A stretch of 64,000 nucleotides of DNA from assembly GCF_014842265.1 (NCBI RefSeq), contig NZ_JACYVI010000014.1, positions 100,879 to 164,878 on the forward strand, read 5' to 3'. Shown piece after piece: positions 1-9,127 of this stretch (positions within the stretch are counted from its first letter, which is position 1; every line of letters starts with the position of its first letter). The position numbers and the translations under genes are program-made. The notes beneath the pieces were generated by a model. The model saw nothing but the letters and a program-made list of their open reading frames with translations. It ran no database searches and was not told the origin of the DNA. The stretch is from Pseudomonas sp. CFBP 13711 (lineage in GTDB: Bacteria; Pseudomonadota; Gammaproteobacteria; Pseudomonadales; Pseudomonadaceae).

Positions 1-2
1 TT

Positions 3-737
3 CAGGAGCAATTGCACGAAGACGGCTACGACCTCGATGGCGTGCTGGCGACCCTGACCGCCGAAGCCAACGAGAAAGACGCCGAAGAAGAACTGGAACG
101 CATCGCCGCGCGGATTCAGCGTCTGGGTGCCATCAACCTCGCGGCGATCGACGAGTATCAGCAGCAGTCAGAACGCAAACGCTATCTGGACGCCCAGGAC
201 GCCGATCTGGTCGAAGCGCTGGACACGCTGGAGAGCGTGATCCGCAAAATCGACAAGGAAACCCGTAACCGCTTCAAAGAGACCTTTGATCAGATAAACA
301 GCGGAATTCAGGCACTTTTTCCAAAAGTTTTCGGTGGCGGCAGCGCTTATTTGGAACTGACGGGCGAAGATTTACTCGATACAGGGGTGACGATCATGGC
401 GCGTCCTCCCGGCAAGAAAAACAGCACGATCCATTTGCTGTCCGGGGGTGAGAAAGCCCTGACCGCGCTGGCGCTGGTTTTTGCCATCTTCAAACTCAAC
501 CCGGCGCCGTTCTGCATGCTCGATGAAGTCGATGCGCCGCTGGACGACGCCAACGTGGGGCGCTACGCCCGGTTGGTCAAAGAGATGTCGCAGACCGTAC
601 AGTTCATCTACATCACCCACAACAAGATCGCCATGGAAATGGCTGACCAGTTGATGGGCGTCACCATGCACGAACCGGGTTGTTCGAGGCTGGTGGCAGT
701 GGACGTAGAGGAGGCGATGGCGCTGGTGGAGTCATAG
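3..737 (+). CDS. smc: Chromosome segregation protein SMC, C-terminal part (5' end outside window)
   Basis: The reading frame is open from the first complete codon at position 3, so the gene begins upstream of the window. The 244 residues present are the end of the second coiled-coil arm and the C-terminal half of the ABC-type head. The ABC signature LLSGGEKALTALAL is followed by Walker B and D-loop residues (CMLDEVDAPLDDANV) and the H-loop region (YITHNK). Full SMC proteins are about 1160 aa. The dimer condenses and segregates the chromosome together with ScpA and ScpB. The next gene is zipA on the same strand, 275 bp downstream, as in other Pseudomonas. Family assignment is certain; only the N-terminal part is unseen. 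Confidence 0.97.
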   Translation, partial: QEQLHEDGYDLDGVLATLTAEANEKDAEEELERIAARIQRLGAINLAAIDEYQQQSERKRYLDAQDADLVEALDTLESVIRKIDKETRNRFKETFDQINSGIQALFPKVFGGGSAYLELTGEDLLDTGVTIMARPPGKKNSTIHLLSGGEKALTALALVFAIFKLNPAPFCMLDEVDAPLDDANVGRYARLVKEMSQTVQFIYITHNKIAMEMADQLMGVTMHEPGCSRLVAVDVEEAMALVES

Positions 738-1012
738 CGGGATGCGCAGTTGATCGCGTGGCGATCATGCAGATTTGCAGGGAAAAGTGGCGCACGGGCG
801 TCCAGTACAGGAACCACCGCCGCAGCGTGACAGATGCTTGTGACCTGCCAGATGTAACAGACGGTGTAAAGTTGCCTTTGGTCGTGCTAGCTTAATGTCC
901 ACTTTTCCATTTCGCGTGGGTAAAAGGCCATTCAGAACATAGAGTTGGCTCCACGTTTTAAAGGGGTTTGACGCCCTTAATTTTCAGAATTTTATTAGAG
1001 GCACGGGACTAC

Positions 1013-1861
1013 ATGGAAATCGGTCTGCGAGAGTGGCTGATCGTCATCGGCATTATTGTCATTGCCGGTATTCTGTTTGACGGCTGGCGCCGTATGCGCG
1101 GCGGCAAGGGCAAATTGAAATTCAGACTGGACCGCAGCTTATCCAACCTGCCGGACGACGACGAACCGACGTCCGCCGAAGTGTTGGGCCCTGCGCGCGT
1201 TCTGGACACCCATAAAGAACCGAAACTCGACGAGCACGACTTGCCGACGATGAGTGCAGCGCCCCGCGAGCGCGCCGATCGTGAACCGCGACGCGGCAAG
1301 CGCAAGGACGAGCCGCATCAGGGCGACCTGAACCTGAGCGCCGGCCCTGACCTGTTCAGTGCCCGCGACGATGATTTCCCGGACGACAAGCCGAACCAGC
1401 GCATCACCGAAGACAAGGACCTGCCGCCGGTTGAAGAAGTGCTGGTGATCAGTGTGATCTCCCGGGACGAAAGCGGCTTCAAAGGTCCAGCACTGTTGCA
1501 GAACATTCTGGAAAGCGGTCTGCGCTTTGGCGAAATGGACATTTTCCACCGTCACGAAAGCATGGCCGGCAACGGCGAAGTGCTGTTCTCGATGGCCAAT
1601 GCGGTCAAGCCGGGCGTGTTCGATCTGGACGATATCGACCACTTCAGCACCCGCGCCGTGAGCTTCTTCCTGGGTCTGCCAGGGCCGCGTCATCCGAAGC
1701 AGGCGTTTGATGTGATGGTCGCCGCCGCTCGCAAACTGGCCCATGAGCTGAACGGGGAATTGAAAGATGATCAGCGCAGCGTCATGACCGCGCAGACCAT
1801 CGAGCATTACCGTCAGCGCATCGTCGAATTCGAACGCCGCGCCCTGACCCAGCGTCGCTGA
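1013..1861 (+). CDS. zipA: Cell division protein ZipA
   Basis: This 282-aa protein starts with one hydrophobic membrane anchor at about residues 5-23 (WLIVIGIIVIAGILF) followed by the basic WRRMRGGKGK. A charged, low-complexity linker follows (about 40-140), then the compact C-terminal FtsZ-binding domain (about 145-275). This is the usual ZipA architecture. The protein tethers FtsZ to the inner membrane at the division site. The frame is open 15 codons further upstream, but the ATG at 1013 places the membrane anchor at the very N-terminus, as in the family. A hairpin terminator lies directly downstream, ahead of ligA. Confidence 0.95.
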   Translation: MEIGLREWLIVIGIIVIAGILFDGWRRMRGGKGKLKFRLDRSLSNLPDDDEPTSAEVLGPARVLDTHKEPKLDEHDLPTMSAAPRERADREPRRGKRKDEPHQGDLNLSAGPDLFSARDDDFPDDKPNQRITEDKDLPPVEEVLVISVISRDESGFKGPALLQNILESGLRFGEMDIFHRHESMAGNGEVLFSMANAVKPGVFDLDDIDHFSTRAVSFFLGLPGPRHPKQAFDVMVAAARKLAHELNGELKDDQRSVMTAQTIEHYRQRIVEFERRALTQRR

Positions 1862-1894
1862 TTGGCGCTCCCACAGATTCAAGCATCACCAAAT

Positions 1895-1916
1895 GAGCAG
1901 CTTCGGCTGCTCTTTT
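1895..1916 (+). terminator. Intrinsic terminator between zipA and ligA
   Basis: A perfect 7-bp stem (GAGCAGC / GCTGCTC) with a TTCG tetraloop is followed by TTTT. It sits 33 nt after the zipA stop and 20 nt before the ligA start, so it ends zipA transcripts or attenuates read-through into ligA. Confidence 0.8.
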
Positions 1917-1935
1917 GCATTTCGAGAACACACCT

Positions 1936-4284
1936 ATGAAAGCCGCCGAAACCCGCATCCTTGAACTGCGCGCTGAGCTTGATCAGCACAACTACCGCTA
2001 TCACGTCCTCGACGAGCCGAGCATCCCGGACGTCGAGTACGACCGGCTGTTCCACGAGCTCAAAGCGTTGGAGGCGGAGAACCCGCATCTGGTGACCCCG
2101 GACTCGCCGACCCAGCGTGTCGGCAGCGCGGCCCTGTCGGCGTTCACCCAGGTGCGCCACGAAATCCCCATGCTGAGCCTGGGCAACGCCTTCGAAGAAA
2201 CCGACATGCTCGAGTTCGATCGTCGGGTCAACGAGGGCCTGGACCTGCCCGCTGCCTCCAAGAAGGTGGAATACAGCTGCGAGCCGAAACTCGACGGCCT
2301 GGCGGTGAGCCTGCTTTACCAGAATGGCGCGCTGGTTCGCGGCGCCACCCGCGGCGATGGCACCACCGGCGAAGACATCAGCGTCAACGTGCGCACCGTG
2401 CGCAATATCCCGCTCAAGCTGCACGGCAAGGGCTGGCCGGACACCCTCGAAGTGCGCGGCGAAGTGTTCATGTCCAAAGCCGGCTTCGAGCGTCTGAACG
2501 CCAGCCAGCTGGAAATCGGCGGCAAGACTTTCGCCAACCCGCGCAATGCGGCCGCCGGCAGCCTGCGCCAACTGGATTCGAAAATCACCGCCAACCGCCC
2601 GCTGGAATTCTGCTGCTATGGCATCGGCCAGGTGTCCCATGACATCGCCGACACCCACACCGGCAACCTGGAGCAGCTCAAAGCGTGGGGCATGCCCATC
2701 AGCCGCGAGATGAAAATCGCCCACGGCATCGAAGACTGCCTGAAGTACTACCACGACATCGGCGAGAAACGTCTGTCTTTGCCGTACGAAATCGACGGCG
2801 TGGTGTTCAAGGTGAACAGCATTGCCGCCCAGCGTGAGCTGGGTTTCCGCGCCCGCGAACCGCGCTGGGCCATTGCCCACAAATTCCCGGCCATGGAAGA
2901 ACTTACCGAGCTGCTGGACGTGGAATTCCAGGTCGGCCGCACCGGCGCCGTCACGCCGGTCGCCCGTTTGAAACCGGTAAAAGTTGCCGGCGTGACCGTC
3001 GCCAACGCGACGCTGCACAACATGGACGAAGTGGCGCGTCTGGGCTTGATGATCGGCGACACGGTGATCATCCGCCGCGCGGGCGACGTGATCCCGCAAG
3101 TGGTGCAGGTCGTCCAGGAGCGCCGCCCGAAAGACGCGCGCGCCGTCGAGATCCCGCAGACCTGCCCAGTGTGCGGCTCACAGGTCGAGCGCACGCAACT
3201 GATCAAGCGCAGCAAGGGCAAGGAAACCATCAGCGAAGGCGCCGTGTATCGCTGCGTCGGCCGTCTGGCCTGTGGGGCGCAGCTCAAGCAGGCGATCATC
3301 CATTACGTCTCGCGCCGGGCGATGGACATCGAGGGGCTTGGCGACAAGACCATCGAGCAACTGGTGGACGAGAAGCTCATCGGCTCGCCCGCCGATCTGT
3401 ACAAGCTGACGTACGAGCAGATCATCGATCTGGAGGGTTTTGCCGAGATATCCAGCAAGAAGCTGCTCAAAGCCATTGATGACAGCAAGAAACCGACGCT
3501 GGCGCGTTTCATCTACGCGCTGGGCATTCCGGACGTGGGCGAGGAGACGGCCAAGGTGCTGGCGCGTTCATTGGGTTCGCTGGATCGAGTGATTGTGGCG
3601 CTGCCGGAGGTGCTGACGTATCTGCCGGACGTGGGGCTGGAAGTTGCCCATGAGATTCACAGTTTCTTCGAGGACGAGCACAACCAGAACGTGATCGGCG
3701 CGTTGCTCGGCGAATGCCAGATGCAGCTGCAGGACACGGGCGATCTGGGCGCGGAGTTCGCGGCGAGCGCGACCTTGGGCGGCATGCTGGACAAGTTGAA
3801 TATTCCGTCGGTGGGGCCGGGTGCGGCGCAGAAGCTGGCGGACAAGTTCGGCACCCTTGAGGCGGTCGTCAAGGCGGACTGGCTGGATATGCGGCAGACG
3901 CTGCCGGAGAAGCAGGCGCAGGCGGTGAGGGCGTTTTTTGATGTCCAAGAGCAGGCGCAGCGCGCGTTGGCGATCGAGCAGCAGCTGAAGGATTTCGGCA
4001 TGCACTGGCAGAGCGAGAAGAAGGTGGTGGAGGGCTTGCCGCTGGCCGGGCAGACGTGGGTCCTGACCGGTTCGCTGGAGTTGATGAGCCGGGACGTGGC
4101 GAAGGAGAAGCTGGAGGGGCTGGGGGCGAAGGTGTCCGGCTCGGTCTCGGCGAAGACCCACACGGTGGTGGCCGGGCCGGGGGCGGGCTCGAAGTTGACC
4201 AAGGCCAATGAGCTGGGACTTAAGGTGCTCGACGAAGAGGCGTTTGTGGGGTTCCTGAAGCAACATGGCGTTGAGGTCAGCTAG
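1936..4284 (+). CDS. ligA: NAD-dependent DNA ligase LigA
   Basis: LigA seals nicks at replication and repair using NAD+. The 782-aa protein has the adenylation motif EPKLDG with the nucleotide-accepting lysine at residue 118. The remaining nucleotidyltransferase motifs and the OB fold follow in order. Next comes a zinc finger with two CxxC-like pairs (CPVCGS and CVGRLACG, about 410-455), helix-hairpin-helix repeats, and a C-terminal BRCT domain (about 700-782). It is somewhat longer than the E. coli enzyme (about 670 aa), as usual in Pseudomonas. The ATG at 1936 begins MKAAETRI and places the Ia domain at the N-terminus; the upstream codons overlap the terminator and were not used. Confidence 0.98.
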   Translation: MKAAETRILELRAELDQHNYRYHVLDEPSIPDVEYDRLFHELKALEAENPHLVTPDSPTQRVGSAALSAFTQVRHEIPMLSLGNAFEETDMLEFDRRVNEGLDLPAASKKVEYSCEPKLDGLAVSLLYQNGALVRGATRGDGTTGEDISVNVRTVRNIPLKLHGKGWPDTLEVRGEVFMSKAGFERLNASQLEIGGKTFANPRNAAAGSLRQLDSKITANRPLEFCCYGIGQVSHDIADTHTGNLEQLKAWGMPISREMKIAHGIEDCLKYYHDIGEKRLSLPYEIDGVVFKVNSIAAQRELGFRAREPRWAIAHKFPAMEELTELLDVEFQVGRTGAVTPVARLKPVKVAGVTVANATLHNMDEVARLGLMIGDTVIIRRAGDVIPQVVQVVQERRPKDARAVEIPQTCPVCGSQVERTQLIKRSKGKETISEGAVYRCVGRLACGAQLKQAIIHYVSRRAMDIEGLGDKTIEQLVDEKLIGSPADLYKLTYEQIIDLEGFAEISSKKLLKAIDDSKKPTLARFIYALGIPDVGEETAKVLARSLGSLDRVIVALPEVLTYLPDVGLEVAHEIHSFFEDEHNQNVIGALLGECQMQLQDTGDLGAEFAASATLGGMLDKLNIPSVGPGAAQKLADKFGTLEAVVKADWLDMRQTLPEKQAQAVRAFFDVQEQAQRALAIEQQLKDFGMHWQSEKKVVEGLPLAGQTWVLTGSLELMSRDVAKEKLEGLGAKVSGSVSAKTHTVVAGPGAGSKLTKANELGLKVLDEEAFVGFLKQHGVEVS

Positions 4285-4320
4285 GTCAAGATCAAGTGCG
4301 TCTGCCTGGGGGCAGACTGT

Positions 4321-4590
4321 TTCGCCTTCGGCGAGTTACTTGATAAAGCCCCAAGTAACTAAGGGCTTGTGCTCCTGGTTGGGCCCTTCCTTCGTCAGGG
4401 TTCCTTCACTTCGGTCTCACTCCGTGGGCCCGCCGCCATCCGCCATCCATGGCGGGGGGCGGCTCTCGCGGCATCCATGCCGCTCGGCCCACTCCGCGAG
4501 ACCTGCGTTCAGCCTGCACCCAAGTCGCGATTTGCGGTGTTTGAGCCATTTGCGTATGAATATCAAAAGCGCTTCAAAGCAGATCAACAG
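4321..4590 (+). repeat. Left arm of a large imperfect inverted repeat
   Basis: This arm is read forward from ttcgccttcggcgagttac. It matches the reverse complement of 4860-5115 over about 250 bp with many substitutions and small gaps. It includes the shared blocks gcggcatccatgccgctcgg and cccaagtaac. Short open frames across it give similar peptides in both arms because the DNA is repeated, not because there is a gene. Similar units occur between genes in many Pseudomonas genomes. Confidence 0.75.
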
Positions 4591-4684
4591 CTTCCCGGCT
4601 GAAGCCGGTCCTACAGTCAGAGCCAATCCCACTGGACGCATGCAATGTCTCAGTAGGACCGGCTTCAGCCGGGAAGAGGCCGGT
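4591..4684. repeat. Inverted pair of REP elements (gaagccggtcc family)
   Basis: Two copies of the cttcccggctgaagccggtc element lie in opposite orientation (4591-4614 and 4653-4684, the second continuing gaagaggccggt). Together they can form a long hairpin. This is a typical extragenic REP doublet in Pseudomonas. Confidence 0.85.
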
Positions 4685-4720
4685 TCAGGCGCCAACAATT
4701 TTGCTGATCGCACCTCCTCC

Positions 4721-4816
4721 TTGTGGGAGCGAGCTTGCTCGCGAATGCTGTATTTCAAACACTAGAAATCCGGTGGATGTACCAATCTCTTCGTGAGCAA
4801 GCTCACTCCCACAAGT
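4721..4816. repeat. Inverted pair of REP elements (gagcgagcttgctc family)
   Basis: The element tgtgggagcgagcttgctcg is followed about 50 bp later by its inverse, cgtgagcaagctcactccca. It belongs to a REP family different from the preceding doublet. Both doublets lie between the arms of the large inverted repeat. Confidence 0.85.
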
Positions 4817-4859
4817 CCTTCGCGTTTGATCTTCCCTCAATCCACCCTTGATCCGCTCT

Positions 4860-5115
4860 AGATCTGCTTTTGATCTTCATGCACAAAAATCCCAGACACC
4901 GCCAAACGCGACTTTGGTGCAGGCCGAACGCAGACGACGCGGAGTGGGCCGAGCGGCATGGATGCCGCGAGAGCGCCGCTAGGACATGGATGTCCGTTCG
5001 GCGCGGGCCCACGGAGCGTCGTCGGAGTGAGGGAACCCGACGAAGTCGGGCCAAACCGAGAGCAAGCACCCTTGGTTACTTGGGGTGCTTTTCCAAGTAA
5101 CTCGCCGAAGGCGAA
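4860..5115 (-). repeat. Right arm of the large imperfect inverted repeat
   Basis: This arm is the inverse of 4321-4590 and ends in gttacttgg...ctcgccgaaggcgaa. Two short GC hairpins follow (CCCGCC/GGCGGG at about 5120-5135 and GTCCCGC/GCGGGAC at about 5162-5181) before the next gene. I see no supported gene between 4285 and 5257. Confidence 0.75.
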
Positions 5116-5257
5116 ATGCCCGCCGTTAGGCGGGTCCCCGGATCTGGACCTGAGTGAAGTAGTCCCGCCGATAAGCGGGACCCAAGAGTAAGAAAATCCC
5201 ACGGAACCCCCGTCATCCTTGACGATCTAGTGCTTGCAGCCCCATCAGGATATCGCC

Positions 5258-6424
5258 ATGTTCCAGTTCTTCGAGCAACTCAGCACACGGATCGCGGCGC
5301 CATTCGCCGGCGAAAGCAAGCGCAACAGCAAGGTCTGGCAGTGCCATTGCGGGCAGTCGGTGTTTTTCCGCAACAGCCAGTGCCTGGCGTGTTCGGCGGC
5401 CCTGGGTTATCTGCCCGAGCAGAGCAAGATCGCCGCGCTGGAACCGGGCCCCGAAGCGCAAACCTGGCGTCTCAGCGACGAGCCCCAGGCCGGGCTCTAC
5501 CGTCGTTGTGCCAATCTGGACACTGCGGCGGCCTGCAACTGGATATTTCCGGCGCTGAACGCCGGCGACTTCTGCATCGCCTGTAGCCTCAACAAGACCA
5601 TCCCCGACCTGTCCGTGCCGGAAAACCCCGAGCGCTGGGGCAAGATCGAGACCGCCAAGCGTCGGCTGGTGGCGCAGTTGATCACCCTCGGCCTTCAGGT
5701 CATCCCGAAAAGCGTGGATGAAGAGCGCGGGCTGGCCTTCGAATTCCTCGGCGTCGACCTGGAAGGCAACCTGCCAACCACCGGCCACGCCAGTGGCTTG
5801 ATCACCCTCAACGTGGAAGAAGCGGACGACGCCATTCGTGAGAAGGTTCGCGTGCAGATGCACGAACCTTACCGCACGCTGCTTGGACACTTTCGTCATG
5901 AAGTGGGGCATTACTACTGGGATCGCCTGATCGCCGATACTTACTGGCAGGACGGATTCCGTAACCTGTTCGGCGATGACCGTGCCAGCTACGCCGACGC
6001 CCTTGATCATCACTACCAGAACGGCGCGCCGGCTGACTGGCAGCAGAGTTTCGTCAGCGCCTACGCGACCATGCACCCGTGGGAAGACTGGGCCGAAACC
6101 TGGGCGCATTACCTGCACATGATGGACGCCGTCGACACCGCACTCAGCCTGGGCATGAGCGCTCGGGACATGGACCTCGACTACCAGCCGTTCCCCCTGG
6201 AAACCTTGTACGACCCTCAGCATCCGGGCGGGCCGGCGTTCCTGGCGTTCGTCAATGCGTGGATCGAACTGGCCGGCATGCTCAACGAGTTGTCCCGCGC
6301 CATGGGGCAGGCGGATTTCTATCCGTTCGTGTTGCCGCCAGCCGTCATCACCAAGCTGCATTTCATCCATTTGGTCATACAGGGCGCGGGCGGCAAGGCC
6401 GATGAGGTCCTGCAAGTGCAGTAA
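5258..6424 (+). CDS. Putative zinc-ribbon, zincin-type metallopeptidase (DUF-class)
   Basis: The 388-aa protein begins with a zinc-ribbon-like segment whose paired cysteines (CHCG and CLAC, about residues 26-46) are followed by further cysteines near 90-115. The central HEVGHYYW at residues 214-221 is an HExxH zinc-metalloprotease motif, and a downstream E in WAETWAHYLH could be the third ligand. No signal peptide is visible, so the protein is probably cytosolic. This matches a widespread uncharacterised proteobacterial family with zinc-ribbon plus zincin architecture. Substrate and role are unknown. The ATG at 5258 was preferred to one eight codons upstream because the protein then begins MFQFFEQL, as in the family. 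It stands alone, followed by hairpins at 6463-6520. Confidence 0.8.
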   Translation: MFQFFEQLSTRIAAPFAGESKRNSKVWQCHCGQSVFFRNSQCLACSAALGYLPEQSKIAALEPGPEAQTWRLSDEPQAGLYRRCANLDTAAACNWIFPALNAGDFCIACSLNKTIPDLSVPENPERWGKIETAKRRLVAQLITLGLQVIPKSVDEERGLAFEFLGVDLEGNLPTTGHASGLITLNVEEADDAIREKVRVQMHEPYRTLLGHFRHEVGHYYWDRLIADTYWQDGFRNLFGDDRASYADALDHHYQNGAPADWQQSFVSAYATMHPWEDWAETWAHYLHMMDAVDTALSLGMSARDMDLDYQPFPLETLYDPQHPGGPAFLAFVNAWIELAGMLNELSRAMGQADFYPFVLPPAVITKLHFIHLVIQGAGGKADEVLQVQ

Positions 6425-6462
6425 CCACTCATGTGAGTGCGTGAAAAAAAGCGATCCGTACG

Positions 6463-6527
6463 AAGCGGTGAAAGGGATTCACCGCTTGTCCGCGACCCCT
6501 GCACACCGCAAAAAGCGGTGCTATTTT
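6463..6527 (+). terminator. Two hairpins, the second with a short T-run
   Basis: The first hairpin is a perfect 10-bp stem (AAGCGGTGAA / TTCACCGCTT, loop of 5). The second is a 6-bp stem CACCGC / GCGGTG with an AAAAA loop followed by TATTTT. They lie between the metallopeptidase gene and the EAL gene and probably terminate the former. Confidence 0.55.
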
Positions 6528-6595
6528 CCCTATACATATCGTTTTGATACTACTGGCGAAGCGGTTGGCGAAGCGGTCTAGAAGGGATTTCAGTT

Positions 6596-8401
6596 ATGGC
6601 CACCAGTGCTCCACTGCCCAAAAACGAGCGTTCCCGGCTTTCACGCATTACCCACATGGGGCTCATCGATGCGACGGCTGACGATGTGCTCGACCACATC
6701 GTCTCGATGGTGACCCATTATTTCCAGGTCCCCATCGCTCTCGTTTCCATCGTCAGTGAGCACCGCCAGTGGTTTCGGGCACGGGCAGGCCTTGAGGAGC
6801 GCGAGACGCCGCGCGATATCGCTTTCTGTGCCTACACCATCCTCAGCCATGAGGCGTTTCAGGTTCCTGACGCGATGCTTGACGCGCGCTTCAGCGATAA
6901 CCCGCTAGTGACCGGGGAGCCCCACATCCGCTTTTATGCCGGCGTGCCCTTGGTGACCGCCGATGGTCTTGCCCTCGGCACGCTGTGCATCATTGACAGC
7001 ACGCCCCGGCCGCAACTTGATCCGCGCGACCAGGCCATGCTGGAAATGTACGGCCAGTTGGTGATGAAGCGCCTTAATAACCTGCGCAGTGCCAGCTTCG
7101 TCGATCAGCCCACGGGTTTGTTCAATCGCCTGCGTCTTGAGGAGGATCTGGAGGCGTTGCACGATCGCCGCAAATACGCGCTGGTCGCGCTGGACATGGT
7201 CGCACCGGCGTTCCTCGACAGCATCGTCAAGGCGCTGGGCTACAGCTTTGCCCAGGAACTGGTGCGCTGCATGATCGATAACTGCCGCAGCCAGTTGCCT
7301 GCCGACACCGCGCTGTACAAAGTCAGCCCCACGCGCATCGCGCTGATCACCCGTCATGCCCGCCCCGAGCAGGCCGAGAGGGTGTTTCGCCAGTTGCTCG
7401 AGCATTTTCGTCAGCCGCTGATCTGCCGCAATATTCCCATTCAGATGGACGTCGGCATCGGTGTGCTGCCATTGGGCCTGGACCGCTGCGATGAGCGCGA
7501 CTGGATTCGGCTGGTGGTCAGCGCGGCGGACGAAGCCCGGGGCAAATCGACGGGCTGGCGTTGGTATGAGCCCCATCTGGACTTCGCCCAGCAACGAGCC
7601 TTTCTACTATTGGCCGCGCTGGCCGAGGCGGTGCGCAGTCCGGATCAACTGTCGCTGGTCTATCAGCCGAGGCTGGAAGTGGCGACCGGCCGCATTGTGA
7701 CCGTCGAAGCGCTGCTGCGTTGGCAACATCCCATGCTGGGCCCGATCAGCCCAATGGAATTCATTCCCCTGGCGGAAAAGACCGCGCTGATTCGCTCCCT
7801 CAGCCTGTGGGTGCTGAAAAAGGCCGTTGCGCAAGCGGCGATCTGGCAGGCCCAGGGCTATGCCTTCAAAGTGGCGATGAACGTATCGGCGATCGACCTC
7901 GCGAACTCATCGTTCAGCGACGCGCTGTTCGAGCACTTGTCAGTCAGCGGTCTTGACCCGAGCGGCTTCGAGCTTGAATTCACCGAAAGCGCCTTGTGCG
8001 ACAACCCTGAAGTGACCCGCCTGCAGCTGGAGCGCCTGCGTGGATTGAACATCGACATCGCCATCGATGACTTCGGCACCGGTTACAGCAACTGGACCTA
8101 CCTGCGACAACTGCCGGCCACCACGGTCAAGCTCGACAAGTCGCTGGTGGAAAACATCGACAGCAACGACAAGGACCGCGGCCTGGTGGAAGCCATTGTC
8201 GATCTGGCAAAGCGCCTCGGCTATCGCGTCGTCGCGGAAGGCGCGGAAACCGAAGGCGTCTACGAAATCCTCTGCGAACTGGGCTGCCACGAAGTGCAAG
8301 GCTTCCTCGTCGCGCGGCCCATGACCGGCACCGCCCTCGAACACTGGATGAACGTCGAGCGCCGCCGCAAGGTTCGGCAGCTGCGATCACTGGCCCATTG
8401 A
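6596..8401 (+). CDS. GAF - degenerate GGDEF - EAL cyclic-di-GMP phosphodiesterase
   Basis: This 601-aa cytosolic protein has three domains. The first is an N-terminal GAF sensor (about 20-165; ends LGTLCIID). The second is GGDEF-like (about 170-330), but the GG(D/E)EF signature is missing, so cyclase activity is unlikely. The third is a C-terminal EAL domain (about 345-590). Residues needed for c-di-GMP hydrolysis are present: E371 in VEALLRW, N in MNVSA, E in EFTES, the DDFGTGYS loop, K in KLDKSLV, E in AEGAET and Q in EVQGF. The inferred activity is hydrolysis of c-di-GMP to pGpG, controlled by a GAF ligand. AGAAGGGA about 9 nt upstream supports the ATG. It appears monocistronic and faces the convergent GNAT gene 3 bp away. 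Confidence 0.9.
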   Translation: MATSAPLPKNERSRLSRITHMGLIDATADDVLDHIVSMVTHYFQVPIALVSIVSEHRQWFRARAGLEERETPRDIAFCAYTILSHEAFQVPDAMLDARFSDNPLVTGEPHIRFYAGVPLVTADGLALGTLCIIDSTPRPQLDPRDQAMLEMYGQLVMKRLNNLRSASFVDQPTGLFNRLRLEEDLEALHDRRKYALVALDMVAPAFLDSIVKALGYSFAQELVRCMIDNCRSQLPADTALYKVSPTRIALITRHARPEQAERVFRQLLEHFRQPLICRNIPIQMDVGIGVLPLGLDRCDERDWIRLVVSAADEARGKSTGWRWYEPHLDFAQQRAFLLLAALAEAVRSPDQLSLVYQPRLEVATGRIVTVEALLRWQHPMLGPISPMEFIPLAEKTALIRSLSLWVLKKAVAQAAIWQAQGYAFKVAMNVSAIDLANSSFSDALFEHLSVSGLDPSGFELEFTESALCDNPEVTRLQLERLRGLNIDIAIDDFGTGYSNWTYLRQLPATTVKLDKSLVENIDSNDKDRGLVEAIVDLAKRLGYRVVAEGAETEGVYEILCELGCHEVQGFLVARPMTGTALEHWMNVERRRKVRQLRSLAH

Positions 8402-8404
8402 GCG

Positions 8405-8899
8405 TTACAGCGTGAGCAGCATCAACCGCTCAAAGCTGGCGTAAGCCGCATCGCTTTCGGGCAAATCCTGCCAACCCAGCGCCAGGTAAAGCTGGCGCGC
8501 CGGGTGATTGCCGGCCTCCACGGCCAGCATCAATTGCTCCGTGTCTGGCCATAACGCTCGCGCCAACCCCGGCAGCGCGCGCAGGCAACGCTTGCCCAGT
8601 CCCAACCCCTGAAGCCCTCTATCAATCATCAGCGCGTGCAATGTGGTGGTGATGCGCGGGCGGTCACGTGCCCAGTCCGGCAGCAGCGACCTGCGCTTGA
8701 GGACGAAAAAGCCCCGGGGGATGTCGTCGATGAGCAGCACGAAGCCTTGCCGGTCGACGACGGGACGTGCAGTAAGCGTGTGCAGGCCGCCATGAATGTC
8801 GCCGACGTGGCGGATCTGCTCGGGGAGCAGTTCGATCTCCAGCAACTGGCGCTGTTGCGTGGGGGAGAGGGATTCGTATGGGGTGAGCGCGAAATGCAT
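8405..8899 (-). CDS. GNAT family N-acetyltransferase
   Basis: The 164-aa protein contains the acetyl-CoA pyrophosphate-loop signature GLQGLGLGKR (a Q-x-x-G-x-G pattern) and the C-terminal beta-bulge region ARQLYLALGW typical of GNATs. The substrate cannot be told from sequence. The frame extends 28 codons upstream, but MHFALTPYESLS at 8899 is the natural N-terminus and the extension is proline-rich noise. It is transcribed away from ffs, its stop lying 3 bp from the end of the EAL gene. Confidence 0.85.
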   Translation of the reverse strand: MHFALTPYESLSPTQQRQLLEIELLPEQIRHVGDIHGGLHTLTARPVVDRQGFVLLIDDIPRGFFVLKRRSLLPDWARDRPRITTTLHALMIDRGLQGLGLGKRCLRALPGLARALWPDTEQLMLAVEAGNHPARQLYLALGWQDLPESDAAYASFERLMLLTL

Positions 8900-9068
8900 C
8901 GGTGGTTCCTGTGTCTTGTGCCCCGGCGGGGCCGGGCAGGGGGCGAGCCACTTGCTGGAGGGAGGTGAAAATGCAGCCGCCATTGTGCCGCATTCGGCCC
9001 CTCAGCCGCTGCATCGCGCAGGCGGCGAGGGGCTGACGACGCTCAAAATCTTAATCTGAAACAAGAGG

Positions 9069-9096
9069 TTGTAACTTCGCGCGAGACCGGTACAAT
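9069..9096 (+). promoter_or_regulatory. Sigma-70 promoter of ffs
   Basis: TTGTAA, a 16-bp spacer and TACAAT form a near-consensus -35/-10 pair. Transcription would begin near 9103, about 24 nt before the mature 5' end of the 4.5S RNA. A leader of that length, removed by RNase P, is known for the E. coli precursor. Confidence 0.75.
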
Positions 9097-9127
9097 GGCG
9101 CGGCTCGCCACTGGCGAGCGTCGTTAT

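Noticed and set aside
1879..3099. A 406-codon open frame antisense to ligA
   Set aside because: Shadow of ligA; no ribosome site or family.
4265..5202. Several 70-160 codon frames after ligA that give similar peptides on both strands
   Set aside because: They arise from the inverted repeat and REP DNA, which translates alike in both arms.
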